From Acidobacteriota bacterium (GTDB lineage: Bacteria; Acidobacteriota; Thermoanaerobaculia; Multivoradales; J023): a DNA stretch of 64,000 nucleotides. The notes under the pieces are model-generated. The model had not been told where the DNA came from, did not search any database, and saw only the letters and a list, made by a program, of their open reading frames with translations. This document shows positions 54,896 to 62,994 of the stretch, piece by piece. Position 1 is the stretch's first letter. Each line of letters begins with the position of its first letter. The position numbers and the translations under genes are program-made. Location of the stretch: the NCBI GenBank assembly GCA_029263395.1, contig JAJCXO010000067.1, positions 92,687 to 156,686 of the forward strand, written 5' to 3'.

Positions 54896-54943
54896 TAACA
54901 AACCTCCTGCTACCTGCCAAGGATGTCAAGATTCGCCACCCGG

Positions 54944-54991
54944 GGCAACGCATCTCGCGGCATGAAATGCGATCGCGTGAGTTGCGTTGCC
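54944..54991 (-). promoter_or_regulatory. Long inverted repeat in the leader of the adenosine deaminase gene
   Basis: GGCAACGCA (54944-54952) pairs perfectly with TGCGTTGCC (54983-54991), and inner bases CTCGCG/CGCG and GCAT/ATGC can pair further with bulges. Transcribed from the minus strand, it would form a hairpin about 50 bases before the ATG at 54895. Confidence 0.5.
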
Positions 54992-55121
54992 AAGCTTGTG
55001 CGATCTGGATTCTCGACGCGTCTCGTGCTACCATTCGTTCAGATTTCTGGCGGTTTACCGTCGTCATCAATCTGCCCACTCATCAACACTCGGTGTCGGG
55101 GCTGTTAACGCTAGATATGTC

Positions 55122-55181
55122 CGTGTTTAGATCGGCAACTTCGTGTCTAGATAGGCAACTTCGTGTCTAGATAGGCAATAG
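55122..55181. repeat. Three 20-bp tandem repeats upstream of the fused E1 gene
   Basis: Units start at 55122, 55142 and 55162 (CGTGTCTAGATAGGCAACTT). The first differs at two positions and the third at its end. Confidence 0.9.
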
Positions 55182-55361
55182 AGAGCGTCGACAACAAACT
55201 GGCATGAGACAAATCGGCGACCGCGAACCGCGAGGCTACCCGCTGATCGCAGATCGTGAAAGGTCTGACTCGTCTACCGTGATCGCAAGCACTCACCTTA
55301 CCCCAAAGAGTCTCTTCTCCCTCGTGCCAGAGAACTCCACTTGGTGAACGCCACGAGATCG

Positions 55362-57791
55362 ATGTCCAGCCAAGCCTCCACCGAACCAGGCGCCGAGACC
55401 ATCGTCGGCTCATTAACTCGGGACGACGTCCTTCTCGACTATCGCCTCGCCTATCAGAGCCGCCAGGCAAGCCTCATTGGCCGCAAAGAGGTGCTCACTG
55501 GCAAGGCAAAATTTGGCATCTTCGGTGATGGCAAGGAAGTTGCTCAGATCGCGATGGCGCGAGCCTTTCAACCCGGCGACATTCGTTCGGGGTACTACCG
55601 CGATCAGACTTTCATGCTGGCCTGCGGCTTGACCACCGTTGAGCAGTTCTTCGCCCAACTGTACGCCGACCCCGACCCAGAGCACGATCCGGCCTCCGCC
55701 GGACGCCAGATGAACGCCCATTTCGCGACGCCGACTGTCAATGCAGATGGCAGCTGGAAACGCCTCTCCGAGCGTCGGACGTCAGCTGCTGACAGCTCAC
55801 CAACAGCATCTCAGATGCCTCGCTTAGTCGGACTTGCTTATGCCTCCCGACTTTACCGACAACTCGACGAGCTGCGACATCTCGACGGTTTTTCCAACCA
55901 AGGTAACGAAATCGCCTTTGGCACGATCGGCAACGCGAGCTGCGCTGAAGGCATGTTCTGGGAGGCGATCAACGCTGCTGGAGTTTTACGTTGTCCGCTG
56001 TTGATGTCGATCTGGGACGACGAATATGGCATTTCGGTCCACAACGAGCATCAAATCACCAAACAGGATCTATCGGCACTCTTGTCGGGATTCCAACGTG
56101 ATCCAGGTACTTCCCAAGGTTACGAACTCTACACCGTCAAGGGATGGGACTACCAAGCGCTCTGCGAAGCCTACCAGCAAGCCGCCGAGATCGTTCGAAG
56201 CCAGCATGTGCCAGCGGTCATTCACGTCGTTGAGGTCACTCAACCGCAAGGTCACTCGACGTCGGGAAGCCACCAGCGCTACAAATCAGCCGAACGACTC
56301 GAATGGGAGCGTCAGCACGATTGCCTGAGTCGAATGCGGCAATGGATTCTCGACCAGGAGCTGATTTCAAGCACCGAACTGGAGGCGCTCGAACGGCAGG
56401 ACAAGGCGGATGTTTCCGCTGCCCAGCAACGGGCCTGGAAAGCCTTCATGGAGCCGATCCACCGCGAGCTCGGCACCCTGCTTGGATTGATCGATTCTGT
56501 GGCTCAGCAATCGAGTCACAGACAAGAACTCGAGAGCATCTCCGCTGCCGCAGGTCGTATACCTAGTCCAGTGCGCAGAAATCTTGCTAGCCTCGCCTGG
56601 AAAGTCCTATTCGTCATTCGCGACGAAGACCTACCCGCGAAAACCGCCTTAATCGAGTGGAGTCGAGACCTCGATCGCCAAGGGAAGGAACGCTACGGCT
56701 CGCATCTCTACAGTGAATCGGCCAACCGTGCGCTCGATGTATCCGCCAACGGCCCTGTTTATGCAGCCGATGCACCGAGCGTCAACGGCTCCGAGCTGCT
56801 CAACCGCTGTTTCGACGCCGCCTTTGAGCGAACCCCTGAGCTCATCGCTTTCGGTGAGGATGTCGGGCATCTGGGCGATGTCAATCAGGGAATGGCCGGG
56901 CTCCAGGAAAAATTCGGCAAACTTCGCGTTTCCGACACCGGTATCCGCGAGTGTACGATCGCTGGGCAAGCGATTGGCATGGCGATGCGCGGCCTTAGAC
57001 CGCTGGCCGAGATTCAATACCTCGATTATCTAGCCTACGCGATCCAGATCCTCTCCGACGACTTGGCGACGTTACGTTACCGCACCCACGGTGCTCAGAA
57101 AGCACCGGTGATCATCCGGACTCGCGGTCACCGACTCGAGGGAATCTGGCACAGTGGCTCGCCAATGGCTGCCATATTGGGCATGCTGCGCGGCATTTAT
57201 GTTTGCGTTCCGCGCAATATGACCCAGGCGGCGGGCTTCTACAACACACTGCTCCGATCCGACGACAGTGCCATCGTGATCGAAGTGTTGAATGGTTACC
57301 GAGTCAAAGAGCAAGTGCCCTCGAACCTTGCCGATCTAACGGTACCGCTCGGCGTCCCCGAGATCTTGCGTCCGGGTACTGACGTTACCGTCGTCACCTA
57401 CGGTGCCTGCTGCCGTATCGCTCTCGAAGCAGCAGACAAGCTTGCAGCAGCCGGTATCGAGATCGAGCTGATCGATGTTCAGACATTGTTACCTTTTGAT
57501 CTCCCCGGGGTGATCGGCGAATCTTTGCGCCGAACCCACCGCATTGTCTTCCTCGATGAAGACGTACCGGGAGGCGCTAGCGCCTACATGATGCAAGAGG
57601 TACTCGAGAAACAACAGGGTTACCACTGGCTCGACGCCGAGCCAAGAACGCTTTCCGGTGCTGAGCATCGACCCGCCTACGGTTCAGATGGCGACTACTG
57701 GTCGAAACCCAACACCGAGACAATTTTCGCAACCGTCTACGAATTAATGAACGAGGCCGAACCTGAACGGTTCCCGATCTTCTATCGCTGA
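55362..57791 (+). CDS. Fused E1 alpha-beta subunit of a 2-oxoacid (branched-chain type) dehydrogenase
   Basis: An 809-residue thiamine diphosphate enzyme joining E1 alpha (about 20-430) and E1 beta (about 475-800) in one chain, as in the Bacteroidetes-type enzyme. The alpha part shows IRSGYYRDQTFMLACG and GTIGNASCAEGMFWEAINAA with WDDEYGIS, the diphosphate/Mg site, where GDA reads GNA. The beta part shows LIAFGEDVGHLG, DTGIRECTIAG and VLDEDVPGGASA-like strands. It probably decarboxylates branched-chain 2-oxo acids; the E2 and E3 genes are not in the window. The start is uncertain (GTG 55344 or TTG 55341 are alternatives), and no ribosome site is strong. Confidence 0.9.
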   Translation: MSSQASTEPGAETIVGSLTRDDVLLDYRLAYQSRQASLIGRKEVLTGKAKFGIFGDGKEVAQIAMARAFQPGDIRSGYYRDQTFMLACGLTTVEQFFAQLYADPDPEHDPASAGRQMNAHFATPTVNADGSWKRLSERRTSAADSSPTASQMPRLVGLAYASRLYRQLDELRHLDGFSNQGNEIAFGTIGNASCAEGMFWEAINAAGVLRCPLLMSIWDDEYGISVHNEHQITKQDLSALLSGFQRDPGTSQGYELYTVKGWDYQALCEAYQQAAEIVRSQHVPAVIHVVEVTQPQGHSTSGSHQRYKSAERLEWERQHDCLSRMRQWILDQELISSTELEALERQDKADVSAAQQRAWKAFMEPIHRELGTLLGLIDSVAQQSSHRQELESISAAAGRIPSPVRRNLASLAWKVLFVIRDEDLPAKTALIEWSRDLDRQGKERYGSHLYSESANRALDVSANGPVYAADAPSVNGSELLNRCFDAAFERTPELIAFGEDVGHLGDVNQGMAGLQEKFGKLRVSDTGIRECTIAGQAIGMAMRGLRPLAEIQYLDYLAYAIQILSDDLATLRYRTHGAQKAPVIIRTRGHRLEGIWHSGSPMAAILGMLRGIYVCVPRNMTQAAGFYNTLLRSDDSAIVIEVLNGYRVKEQVPSNLADLTVPLGVPEILRPGTDVTVVTYGACCRIALEAADKLAAAGIEIELIDVQTLLPFDLPGVIGESLRRTHRIVFLDEDVPGGASAYMMQEVLEKQQGYHWLDAEPRTLSGAEHRPAYGSDGDYWSKPNTETIFATVYELMNEAEPERFPIFYR

Positions 57792-58060
57792 GGCGCCCAA
57801 GAAGGCGAGGCGACCTGCGGCTACTGTCCGCACGGTCCTCACGCTGAGGGCACGGCAAACTGGAACAGAGGACAGCGTCGGCACGGGATGTTCCCATGCC
57901 CGTAGTCGAACTCTGCCAGGCCGTTCCCCCATCCGTCTCACCGTTCGAGCCCGGCTTCATCGCGGCGTCGTGTCTGTACGATGCCCACCGACCTCACATT
58001 CACCAGAGCGACATCCGGAACTCCACATGAGATCGCCGGCGCTCGGAGAAAGACACTCTC

Positions 58061-60328
58061 TTGACTACCAGAATGCTGATCAATGCCCAGCGTGCCGAAG
58101 AGGTACGCGTGGCGATTGTCGAAAACGCCGAGCTCAAAGACTACCAAGTCGAAATCACCGATAGGAATCTCTGCCGTGGGAACATCTACCGTGGCATCGT
58201 CGCCAACATCCAGCCCAGCCTAGCCGCCGCCTTCATCGATATCGGTGAGGACCGCCACGGGTTTCTGCCCGTCGCGGACATCCAGCCTGCCGCCTACCAT
58301 CGCCAACCGCCTGACGACGTCAAACGGCCACGGATCGACCAGGTTCTAGAGCGCGGCAAACCCATCCTGGTCCAAGCTACCAAAGACAGTGGCGGTACCA
58401 AAGGCGCGGCGCTATCGACCAACGTCGCTCTCGCGGGGCGTTACCTCGTGCTGACCCCGTTCGACGAAGTCAGCGGTATCTCACGCAAGGTGGTAGATGA
58501 CAAAACACGCAAGACCATTCGGCAACGGCTGAACAAGCTCAGCCTCCCCGATGGCCACGGCGTCATTGTTCGCACCAATGGCCTGGAGCAAAACCAAACC
58601 ACGCTGAGTCGTGATCTGAATGCTCTTCTTCGCATGTGGAAGCGGGTCAATGACGAGCATAAAAAAGGGCGCGGCCCGAAACTGATCTACAGCGACCAGG
58701 ATCTCATCGTACAAGCGCTGCGGGACTATCTCGACTCGTCAATCGCCGAAGTGATCGTCGATGACGACACCGTGTACGAAAAGGCTCGGACCTACATGCG
58801 AGCCTTCATGCCGCGCTCCAAGACCAGCCTAATTCGCTATGAGGAGCGGCTCCCGCTGTTCACCAGATACCGTATCGAGTCTCAGATCGAGACCATCTAC
58901 GAGCGCAGCGCCCCGCTACCATCTGGTGGTTCGATCGTCATCGACGCCACCGAAGCCTTGACCGCCATCGACGTCAATTCAGGTCGTGCAACTCAGCGCG
59001 GCGATCACGACGAGTCGATCCTCAACGTCAACATCGAGGCTGCCAACGAGGTCGCACGCCAGCTGCGCCTGCGAGATATCGGGGGCCTGGTAGTTGTCGA
59101 CTTCATCGATATGCGCACGCGTCGACATCAGGCGAAACTCGAGAAGGTGATGCGCGACGCCATGAAAGTCGACAAGGCGCGTTACAGCGTCGGTCGGATC
59201 AGCCCCAACGGACTGCTCGAGATCAATCGACAGCGCATCAAGCAAGCACTCCACATGCGCACCCATCGTCCCTGTCCAACGTGCTTTGGAGCCGGGTCAG
59301 TACCGAGTGCCGAGTTTGCTGCCACCACCCTCCTGGGACGAATCGAAGCCCGAGTAGCGCCCGGGCTAATCGAAAAGGTGACCGTTGCGGTGCATCCAGA
59401 AATCGCGGATGCGCTGCAGAACGCGCACCGGCACAGACTCGTCGCGCTCGAGCTAGAGCTGGAACTACGGATAGAGATCATCTCCGCCTCCAACTTCAAA
59501 CGCTCCGAAGAACGGATCGACTATCAGCAGCGCGAAAATGCGGTCATTCCAAAGGTCGCGCCGGCCCTATCCTCGTCAGACCTTGCGGCGGGAGACAAGC
59601 CTGGCTCGGTGCCCGACAGCGTTGACGAGGACGAAAAAGTCCCAGAGAAAAAGCCCCGCAAGCGGAGACGTCGCCGGAGAAGTTCTAAAGCGACCAAGGA
59701 TACTGAGGTTCAGGCAGAAACTAGTAGTGCCCCCGAAGACCCCGAAGCCGAATCAGCACAAGCCAAGCCTTCGAGCAGAACCAAGACCCAAGCCTCAGCT
59801 GAAGGGAAAGAAGCGACTGAGGCCAGCACTGACACTGATGACGGCGACGAGGCGAGCCGCAGCAAGCCATCGCGCCCCCGCCGCCGCCGACGTGGCGGAC
59901 GCCGCACCCGGCGCAGTACTCCCAAAGAAGGTGACGCGGCTCAGCAGGAGCCCGTCGGCCAAGAAGCAGCACCTGGAGATGCCAACGAATGGAACGCCGG
60001 CATCGTCGAGACCCCAGTCGAGCCAGCCACGGAAGCCGCATCAGATACCGACCAAAAGCCCAAGCCGCGCCGCAAACGTCGTCCCCGTCGCTCAACTACA
60101 GCGGCTGATGAAGACGCTCAGCCCACCCACGATAACGCCTGGCAATCCCCGGTAGTTACCCCCCAACTCGCCACCCCAACTGATCCTGAAGCTCAGACCC
60201 GACGCTCCCCCTTGCGTCGCGACCGCAGCACCACATTACGCTGGCAATGGTGGGGCGGCGACGACAAAGACAACATCACCGGCAGCGAGCTGTCGTCGAC
60301 ATCCTTCAAAGACTCCGACGAAGCCTGA
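58061..60328 (+). CDS. Rne/Rng-family ribonuclease (RNase E/G)
   Basis: A 755-residue single-strand endoribonuclease. An S1 domain lies at about 35-125 (GNIYRGIVANIQPSLAAAFIDIG). The DNase I-like catalytic core has the two metal aspartates in TAIDVNSGRATQ and VVVDFIDMRTR, and the zinc-link is CPTCFGAG near 405. The C-terminal 240 residues are disordered and charged, with arginine/lysine clusters (RKRRRRRRSSK, RPRRRRRGGRRTRRS), likely RNA- or partner-binding. Start is TTG at 58061 with GGAGA about 12 bases upstream; ATG at 58073 is possible. rne/rng is not chosen between. Confidence 0.94.
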   Translation: MTTRMLINAQRAEEVRVAIVENAELKDYQVEITDRNLCRGNIYRGIVANIQPSLAAAFIDIGEDRHGFLPVADIQPAAYHRQPPDDVKRPRIDQVLERGKPILVQATKDSGGTKGAALSTNVALAGRYLVLTPFDEVSGISRKVVDDKTRKTIRQRLNKLSLPDGHGVIVRTNGLEQNQTTLSRDLNALLRMWKRVNDEHKKGRGPKLIYSDQDLIVQALRDYLDSSIAEVIVDDDTVYEKARTYMRAFMPRSKTSLIRYEERLPLFTRYRIESQIETIYERSAPLPSGGSIVIDATEALTAIDVNSGRATQRGDHDESILNVNIEAANEVARQLRLRDIGGLVVVDFIDMRTRRHQAKLEKVMRDAMKVDKARYSVGRISPNGLLEINRQRIKQALHMRTHRPCPTCFGAGSVPSAEFAATTLLGRIEARVAPGLIEKVTVAVHPEIADALQNAHRHRLVALELELELRIEIISASNFKRSEERIDYQQRENAVIPKVAPALSSSDLAAGDKPGSVPDSVDEDEKVPEKKPRKRRRRRRSSKATKDTEVQAETSSAPEDPEAESAQAKPSSRTKTQASAEGKEATEASTDTDDGDEASRSKPSRPRRRRRGGRRTRRSTPKEGDAAQQEPVGQEAAPGDANEWNAGIVETPVEPATEAASDTDQKPKPRRKRRPRRSTTAADEDAQPTHDNAWQSPVVTPQLATPTDPEAQTRRSPLRRDRSTTLRWQWWGGDDKDNITGSELSSTSFKDSDEA

Positions 60329-60333
60329 CTACT

Positions 60334-60361
60334 TTGCCTCTCACGCGGCATGTAATACTAT
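60334..60361 (+). promoter_or_regulatory. Possible promoter of tRNA-Gln
   Basis: TTGCCT (60334-60339) and TACTAT (60356-60361) with a 16-bp spacer lie 18 bp before the tRNA 5' end, matching sigma-70 spacing only loosely. Confidence 0.4.
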
Positions 60362-60379
60362 GGGCCGCCAGATTCCTGT

Positions 60380-60453
60380 TCCGGGATCGTCTAATGGCAG
60401 GACGTCAGCCTTTGGAGCTGATTATCTAGGTTCGAATCCTAGTCCCGGAACCA
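60380..60453 (+). tRNA. tRNA-Gln (anticodon TTG)
   Basis: A 74-base cloverleaf. The acceptor stem TCCGGGA/TCCCGGA is fully paired. The anticodon arm TCAGC-CTTTGGA-GCTGA gives anticodon TTG (Gln). The T-arm is TTCGAATC with a paired stem, and CCA is encoded at 60451-60453. Its 3' end is the left edge of an integrated element. Confidence 0.96.
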
Positions 60454-60574
60454 ACGATCCTTACTCCACCCCAGTTCACGCCAGACCACGCTAAGTGGTT
60501 GACCATCAAGCACTTACCACATTAGGGTGGGTGCATGGCCCACGCTGCATTACGCCAGTTTTCTCCCCCAGTTG
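60440..60574. repeat. Left copy of a 135-bp direct repeat (attL-like)
   Basis: Starts in the tRNA-Gln 3' end (TAGTCCCGGAACCA) and continues 120 bp beyond it. It is identical over all 135 bases visible to the copy at 63866-64000; the true length may be greater since the right copy is cut by the window. Confidence 0.97.
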
Positions 60575-60607
60575 GTTACTTGTGGGTTACTCAAGGCCCA
60601 AGTAACC
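60574..60607 (+). promoter_or_regulatory. Inverted GGTTACTTG/CAAGTAACC pair upstream of the integrase
   Basis: GGTTACTTG (60574-60582) and CAAGTAACC (60599-60607) are perfect inverted repeats, with GGTTACTCAAGG between them. Similar GTTGCTCAAG pairs lie near the other end of the element. They could be integrase arm sites or an operator. Confidence 0.45.
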
Positions 60608-60650
60608 GGCTAGAGCCCCTCCCCCACCCTCGGCTCCGGGAGTCGGTTCC

Positions 60651-60968
60651 GTGAGGGTCCGACTCAACAAGCGGACCATCGACGAGGCGGTCTATGAGGG
60701 AACGGGCAGCTGCTATCTCTGGGACACCGAGATGGCAGGATTCGGCCTGCGCATCTACCCCACCGGCCGCAAGTCCTTCGTCGTCTCCTACTGGAGCCGT
60801 GGACGCCGCCGCTTCTTCATCCTTGGACAGTACGGCAAGCTGACCCTGCCGCAGGCCCGCGTGGCCGCCATGGAAGTCTTCTTACAAGTCCGCCGAGGAG
60901 AGGATCCCGTAGTGTGCAAAAACTCAGCCGCCCTCTCACGCGGCCTCGCGATGGTAGTAATTCAGTAG
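60651..60968 (+). pseudogene. Tyrosine integrase, 5' stump cut by an insertion sequence
   Basis: Starts with GTG at 60651 (GGGAG eight bases upstream), oriented away from the tRNA. About 86 residues match the N-terminal arm-binding domain of P4-like integrases (DUF4102): RLNKRTIDEAVYE, WDTEMAGFGLRIYPTGRKSFV, FFILGQYGKLTLPQAR and VRRGEDP. Near base 60913 homology stops and the frame reads into the IS; the catalytic domain is missing. The element therefore cannot excise itself using this copy. Confidence 0.9.
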
Positions 60969-61721
60969 CCCACCGATGCGTCGGCGCTGCTGAATCTCGG
61001 CGCCCGGGTTCGACGGTGGCGGCGCCCGACTCAGCAGCTGGTTATCGAGTCCTTGGTGGTTTCTCTCGTCATGGTAGTGCTCAACATACTCCTTGACGAG
61101 GAGGCGTAGGTGGCTCTCACCGAGCACAACGACTCGACTGAGGCACTCCTCCTTGATGGAACGCACGAACCGCTCCGCGTAGGCGTTCAGATTCGGGCTT
61201 CTCGGCGGCAGCTTGATCGGCTGAACACCACTGCTCTTCAGGATGTCGGAGAAAGTATGAGTGAAGAGTGGATCTCGATCATGAATCAAGTATCTCGCAC
61301 TTCTCAGAAAGCCATCGACGACATCCGTGAGATTCCGGGCGATCTGCTCTATCCATCCACCACGAGGTTGAGGGTGGATTCCTGCAATCTTGACTCGCCG
61401 AGTCTTGAGCTCGATGACGAACAACACAAAGTAGCGTTCGAGTCCCCGCAAAGTGAGCACTTCCACGGTGAATAGATCGGTTGCCGTCATTCCTTCCCAG
61501 TGGGCCCTCAGGAAGGTCTTCCAGGGTGTTCGCCGACTTCGTTCAGGAGCCGGTTCGATTCCATGCTCCTGCAGAATTCGCTTTACGGTATTGCGAGCGA
61601 TCTCGTGCCCAAGGTTGGCGAGAGCTCCACGGAGCCTAGTGTAGCCCCACTTCGGATTTCCTTGGCCATCCTCACTACAAGATCCGCGATCCGCTGTGGA
61701 GTCCTGGGTCGGCCCGGACAT
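60936..61721 (-). CDS. IS transposase, C-terminal catalytic part
   Basis: Contains [19 protein letters not shown] catalytic residues in [20 protein letters not shown] and [18 protein letters not shown], and the late [13 protein letters not shown]. This is the integrase-core (rve) fold of the IS481/IS3-like type. The functional part starts near 61657 (NPKWGYTRL) where it joins the N-terminal frame; residues upstream of that in this frame are not transposase-like. Confidence 0.9.
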   Translation of the reverse strand: MSGPTQDSTADRGSCSEDGQGNPKWGYTRLRGALANLGHEIARNTVKRILQEHGIEPAPERSRRTPWKTFLRAHWEGMTATDLFTVEVLTLRGLERYFVLFVIELKTRRVKIAGIHPQPRGGWIEQIARNLTDVVDGFLRSARYLIHDRDPLFTHTFSDILKSSGVQPIKLPPRSPNLNAYAERFVRSIKEECLSRVVVLGESHLRLLVKEYVEHYHDERNHQGLDNQLLSRAPPPSNPGAEIQQRRRIGGLLNYYHREAA

Positions 61722-62011
61722 CTCCGAGCACTGCCATCGTACTTCTTGGCGATCAATTCTCGGTACCAGCGCAGAATCGTGTCTGGCGTGACGATACCCG
61801 CCACTTTAGACAACGCTCGCCGCCCTAGCCTCTTGCCACGTACAGCAAGTCGGCGGCGCTGAGCGTCCTTCGGCCGGAGTCGGCGTCCTCCGGCGAGTTC
61901 GCGGAGAACCCGATTCTCTTCCATCAAGTAGTCGATTCGAGCTTCTTGGTGGCGATTGAGCCACCCAGCCACAGTCAAAACGAAGAACTGCAAAGCCTGG
62001 AGCATAGCCAA
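61583..62011 (-). CDS. IS transposase, N-terminal helix-turn-helix part
   Basis: Starts at an ATG at 62011 and holds the HTH-like and leucine-rich segments ([39 protein letters not shown]). The homology ends at about [12 protein letters not shown] near 61660. Restoring one A in the AAA run there, or a -1 slip, gives a continuous [14 protein letters not shown] join with the C-terminal part. Confidence 0.85.
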   Translation of the reverse strand: MAMLQALQFFVLTVAGWLNRHQEARIDYLMEENRVLRELAGGRRLRPKDAQRRRLAVRGKRLGRRALSKVAGIVTPDTILRWYRELIAKKYDGSARRCPGRPRTPQRIADLVVRMAKEIRSGATLGSVELSPTLGTRSLAIP

Positions 62012-62156
62012 GCCTAAATCGTATGAGTACGGTTAGGGTAGCGCCCACAAATCCATCTCTCGTTGTGGCAGGCCTCGCAAATGGACAGAAGCAGTCTGCA
62101 GCTATGGAGACTGGTAGACTAGACTGTCCGCGGCACTCGATTAAGGAGCCACCGTC

Positions 62157-62408
62157 ATGACAGTAGTTCAGGTCCAGTTCGACACAGACATCTTCACGAC
62201 TCTTCGTCGGACTCCAGAAGAGGTTGCGGAAGAACTACGACTAGCTGCAGCTACTCGATGGTACGCGCTCGGACTCGTTTCCCAAGGCAAGGGGGCTGAG
62301 ATCGCCGGCCTCAGCCGGGCTGAGTTCATTGACGCACTTTCGGCAAGCGGCGTCTCGCCGGTCCAGGAGACGATCGACGAGATTCGGGAAGCCGTAGCGC
62401 GTGGGTAG
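62157..62408 (+). CDS. UPF0175-family antitoxin
   Basis: An 83-residue protein with AAGGAG eight bases before its ATG. The helical sequence (RRTPEEVAEELRLAAATRWYALG, then KGAEIAGLSRAEFIDALS) matches the UPF0175 antitoxin family, which carries a helix-turn-helix-like DNA-binding surface. Overlaps the following toxin gene by 8 bp. Confidence 0.85.
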   Translation: MTVVQVQFDTDIFTTLRRTPEEVAEELRLAAATRWYALGLVSQGKGAEIAGLSRAEFIDALSASGVSPVQETIDEIREAVARG

Positions 62409-62886
62409 ATCCTTTGTCGTCAACGCTTCCCCACTGATCCTTCTTTCGCGTATCGGTAGGTTGGACCTGCTCACATCCCTTGCCGAGACTACCACTGTCC
62501 CTCAGAGAGTCCTCGAAGAGCTGGAGGTTGGAGCAGAACGCGACGAAGCTTTCAGCGCAGTGAAAACTATCGCAGGTTTGGAAATCGTCCCAGACGTAGA
62601 GGTTCCAGAACAAATCAGGCTATGGGATTTGGGTCCTGGAGAGTCGCAGGTGCTAGCGCATGCCCTGGCGAGCGCAGGACTGGAGGCAGTTATGGACGAC
62701 CGAGCAGCCCGACGGTGTGCCCGGGCGTTTGCGGTACCGTATACAGGAACTCTAGGAGTCGTGATTGCCTGTCGAAGTCGAGGTGTGATTCCTGCTGCGC
62801 GACCGCTGGTCGAGATGTTGCAGGAGCAAGGTATTCGATTGGCACAATCACTGATCGAAGCAGCGCTCGCCGAGGTAGGAGAATAG
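62401..62886 (+). CDS. DUF3368-family PIN-like toxin
   Basis: A 161-residue protein from GTG at 62401, reading VVNASPLILLSRIGRLDLL at its start and LGPGESQVLAHAL, VMDDRAARRCAR and YTGTLGVV later. This is the DUF3368 PIN-fold family paired with UPF0175 antitoxins; Asn in the first acidic position is common in it, and Glu (GES) and Asp (MDD) occupy the expected active-site positions. It is probably an RNase and stabilises the element. Confidence 0.85.
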   Translation: MGRSFVVNASPLILLSRIGRLDLLTSLAETTTVPQRVLEELEVGAERDEAFSAVKTIAGLEIVPDVEVPEQIRLWDLGPGESQVLAHALASAGLEAVMDDRAARRCARAFAVPYTGTLGVVIACRSRGVIPAARPLVEMLQEQGIRLAQSLIEAALAEVGE

Positions 62887-62994
62887 CTTGACCAAGGTAG
62901 CCTTGGGACACCGGATGGTCTCGAGCAACCAAGACCAAAGACCTCGACTCAATCAAGCACTCAGAACCGAAAACGTACTTGAGACAGACCACTC

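Larger units (their letters stand above)
54896..55361. other. 466-bp divergent intergenic region
   Basis: Between the adenosine deaminase start and the E1 start. It holds a large inverted repeat (54944-54991) in the deaminase leader and a 20-bp tandem array (55122-55181). No ORF with a ribosome site was seen apart from the flanking genes. Confidence 0.7.
60913..62060 (-). mobile_element. Insertion sequence with a DDE (rve) transposase split by a frameshift
   Basis: The left edge is placed where integrase homology stops; the right edge is approximate, just before or near 62060. No clear terminal inverted repeats were seen. The transposase is encoded on the minus strand in two frames. It interrupts the integrase gene, and no 3' integrase remnant was found beyond it. 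Confidence 0.75.

Noticed and set aside
62012..62156. Terminal inverted repeat of the IS
   Set aside because: No sequence in this stretch matches the left end near 60913 well enough to claim an inverted repeat.
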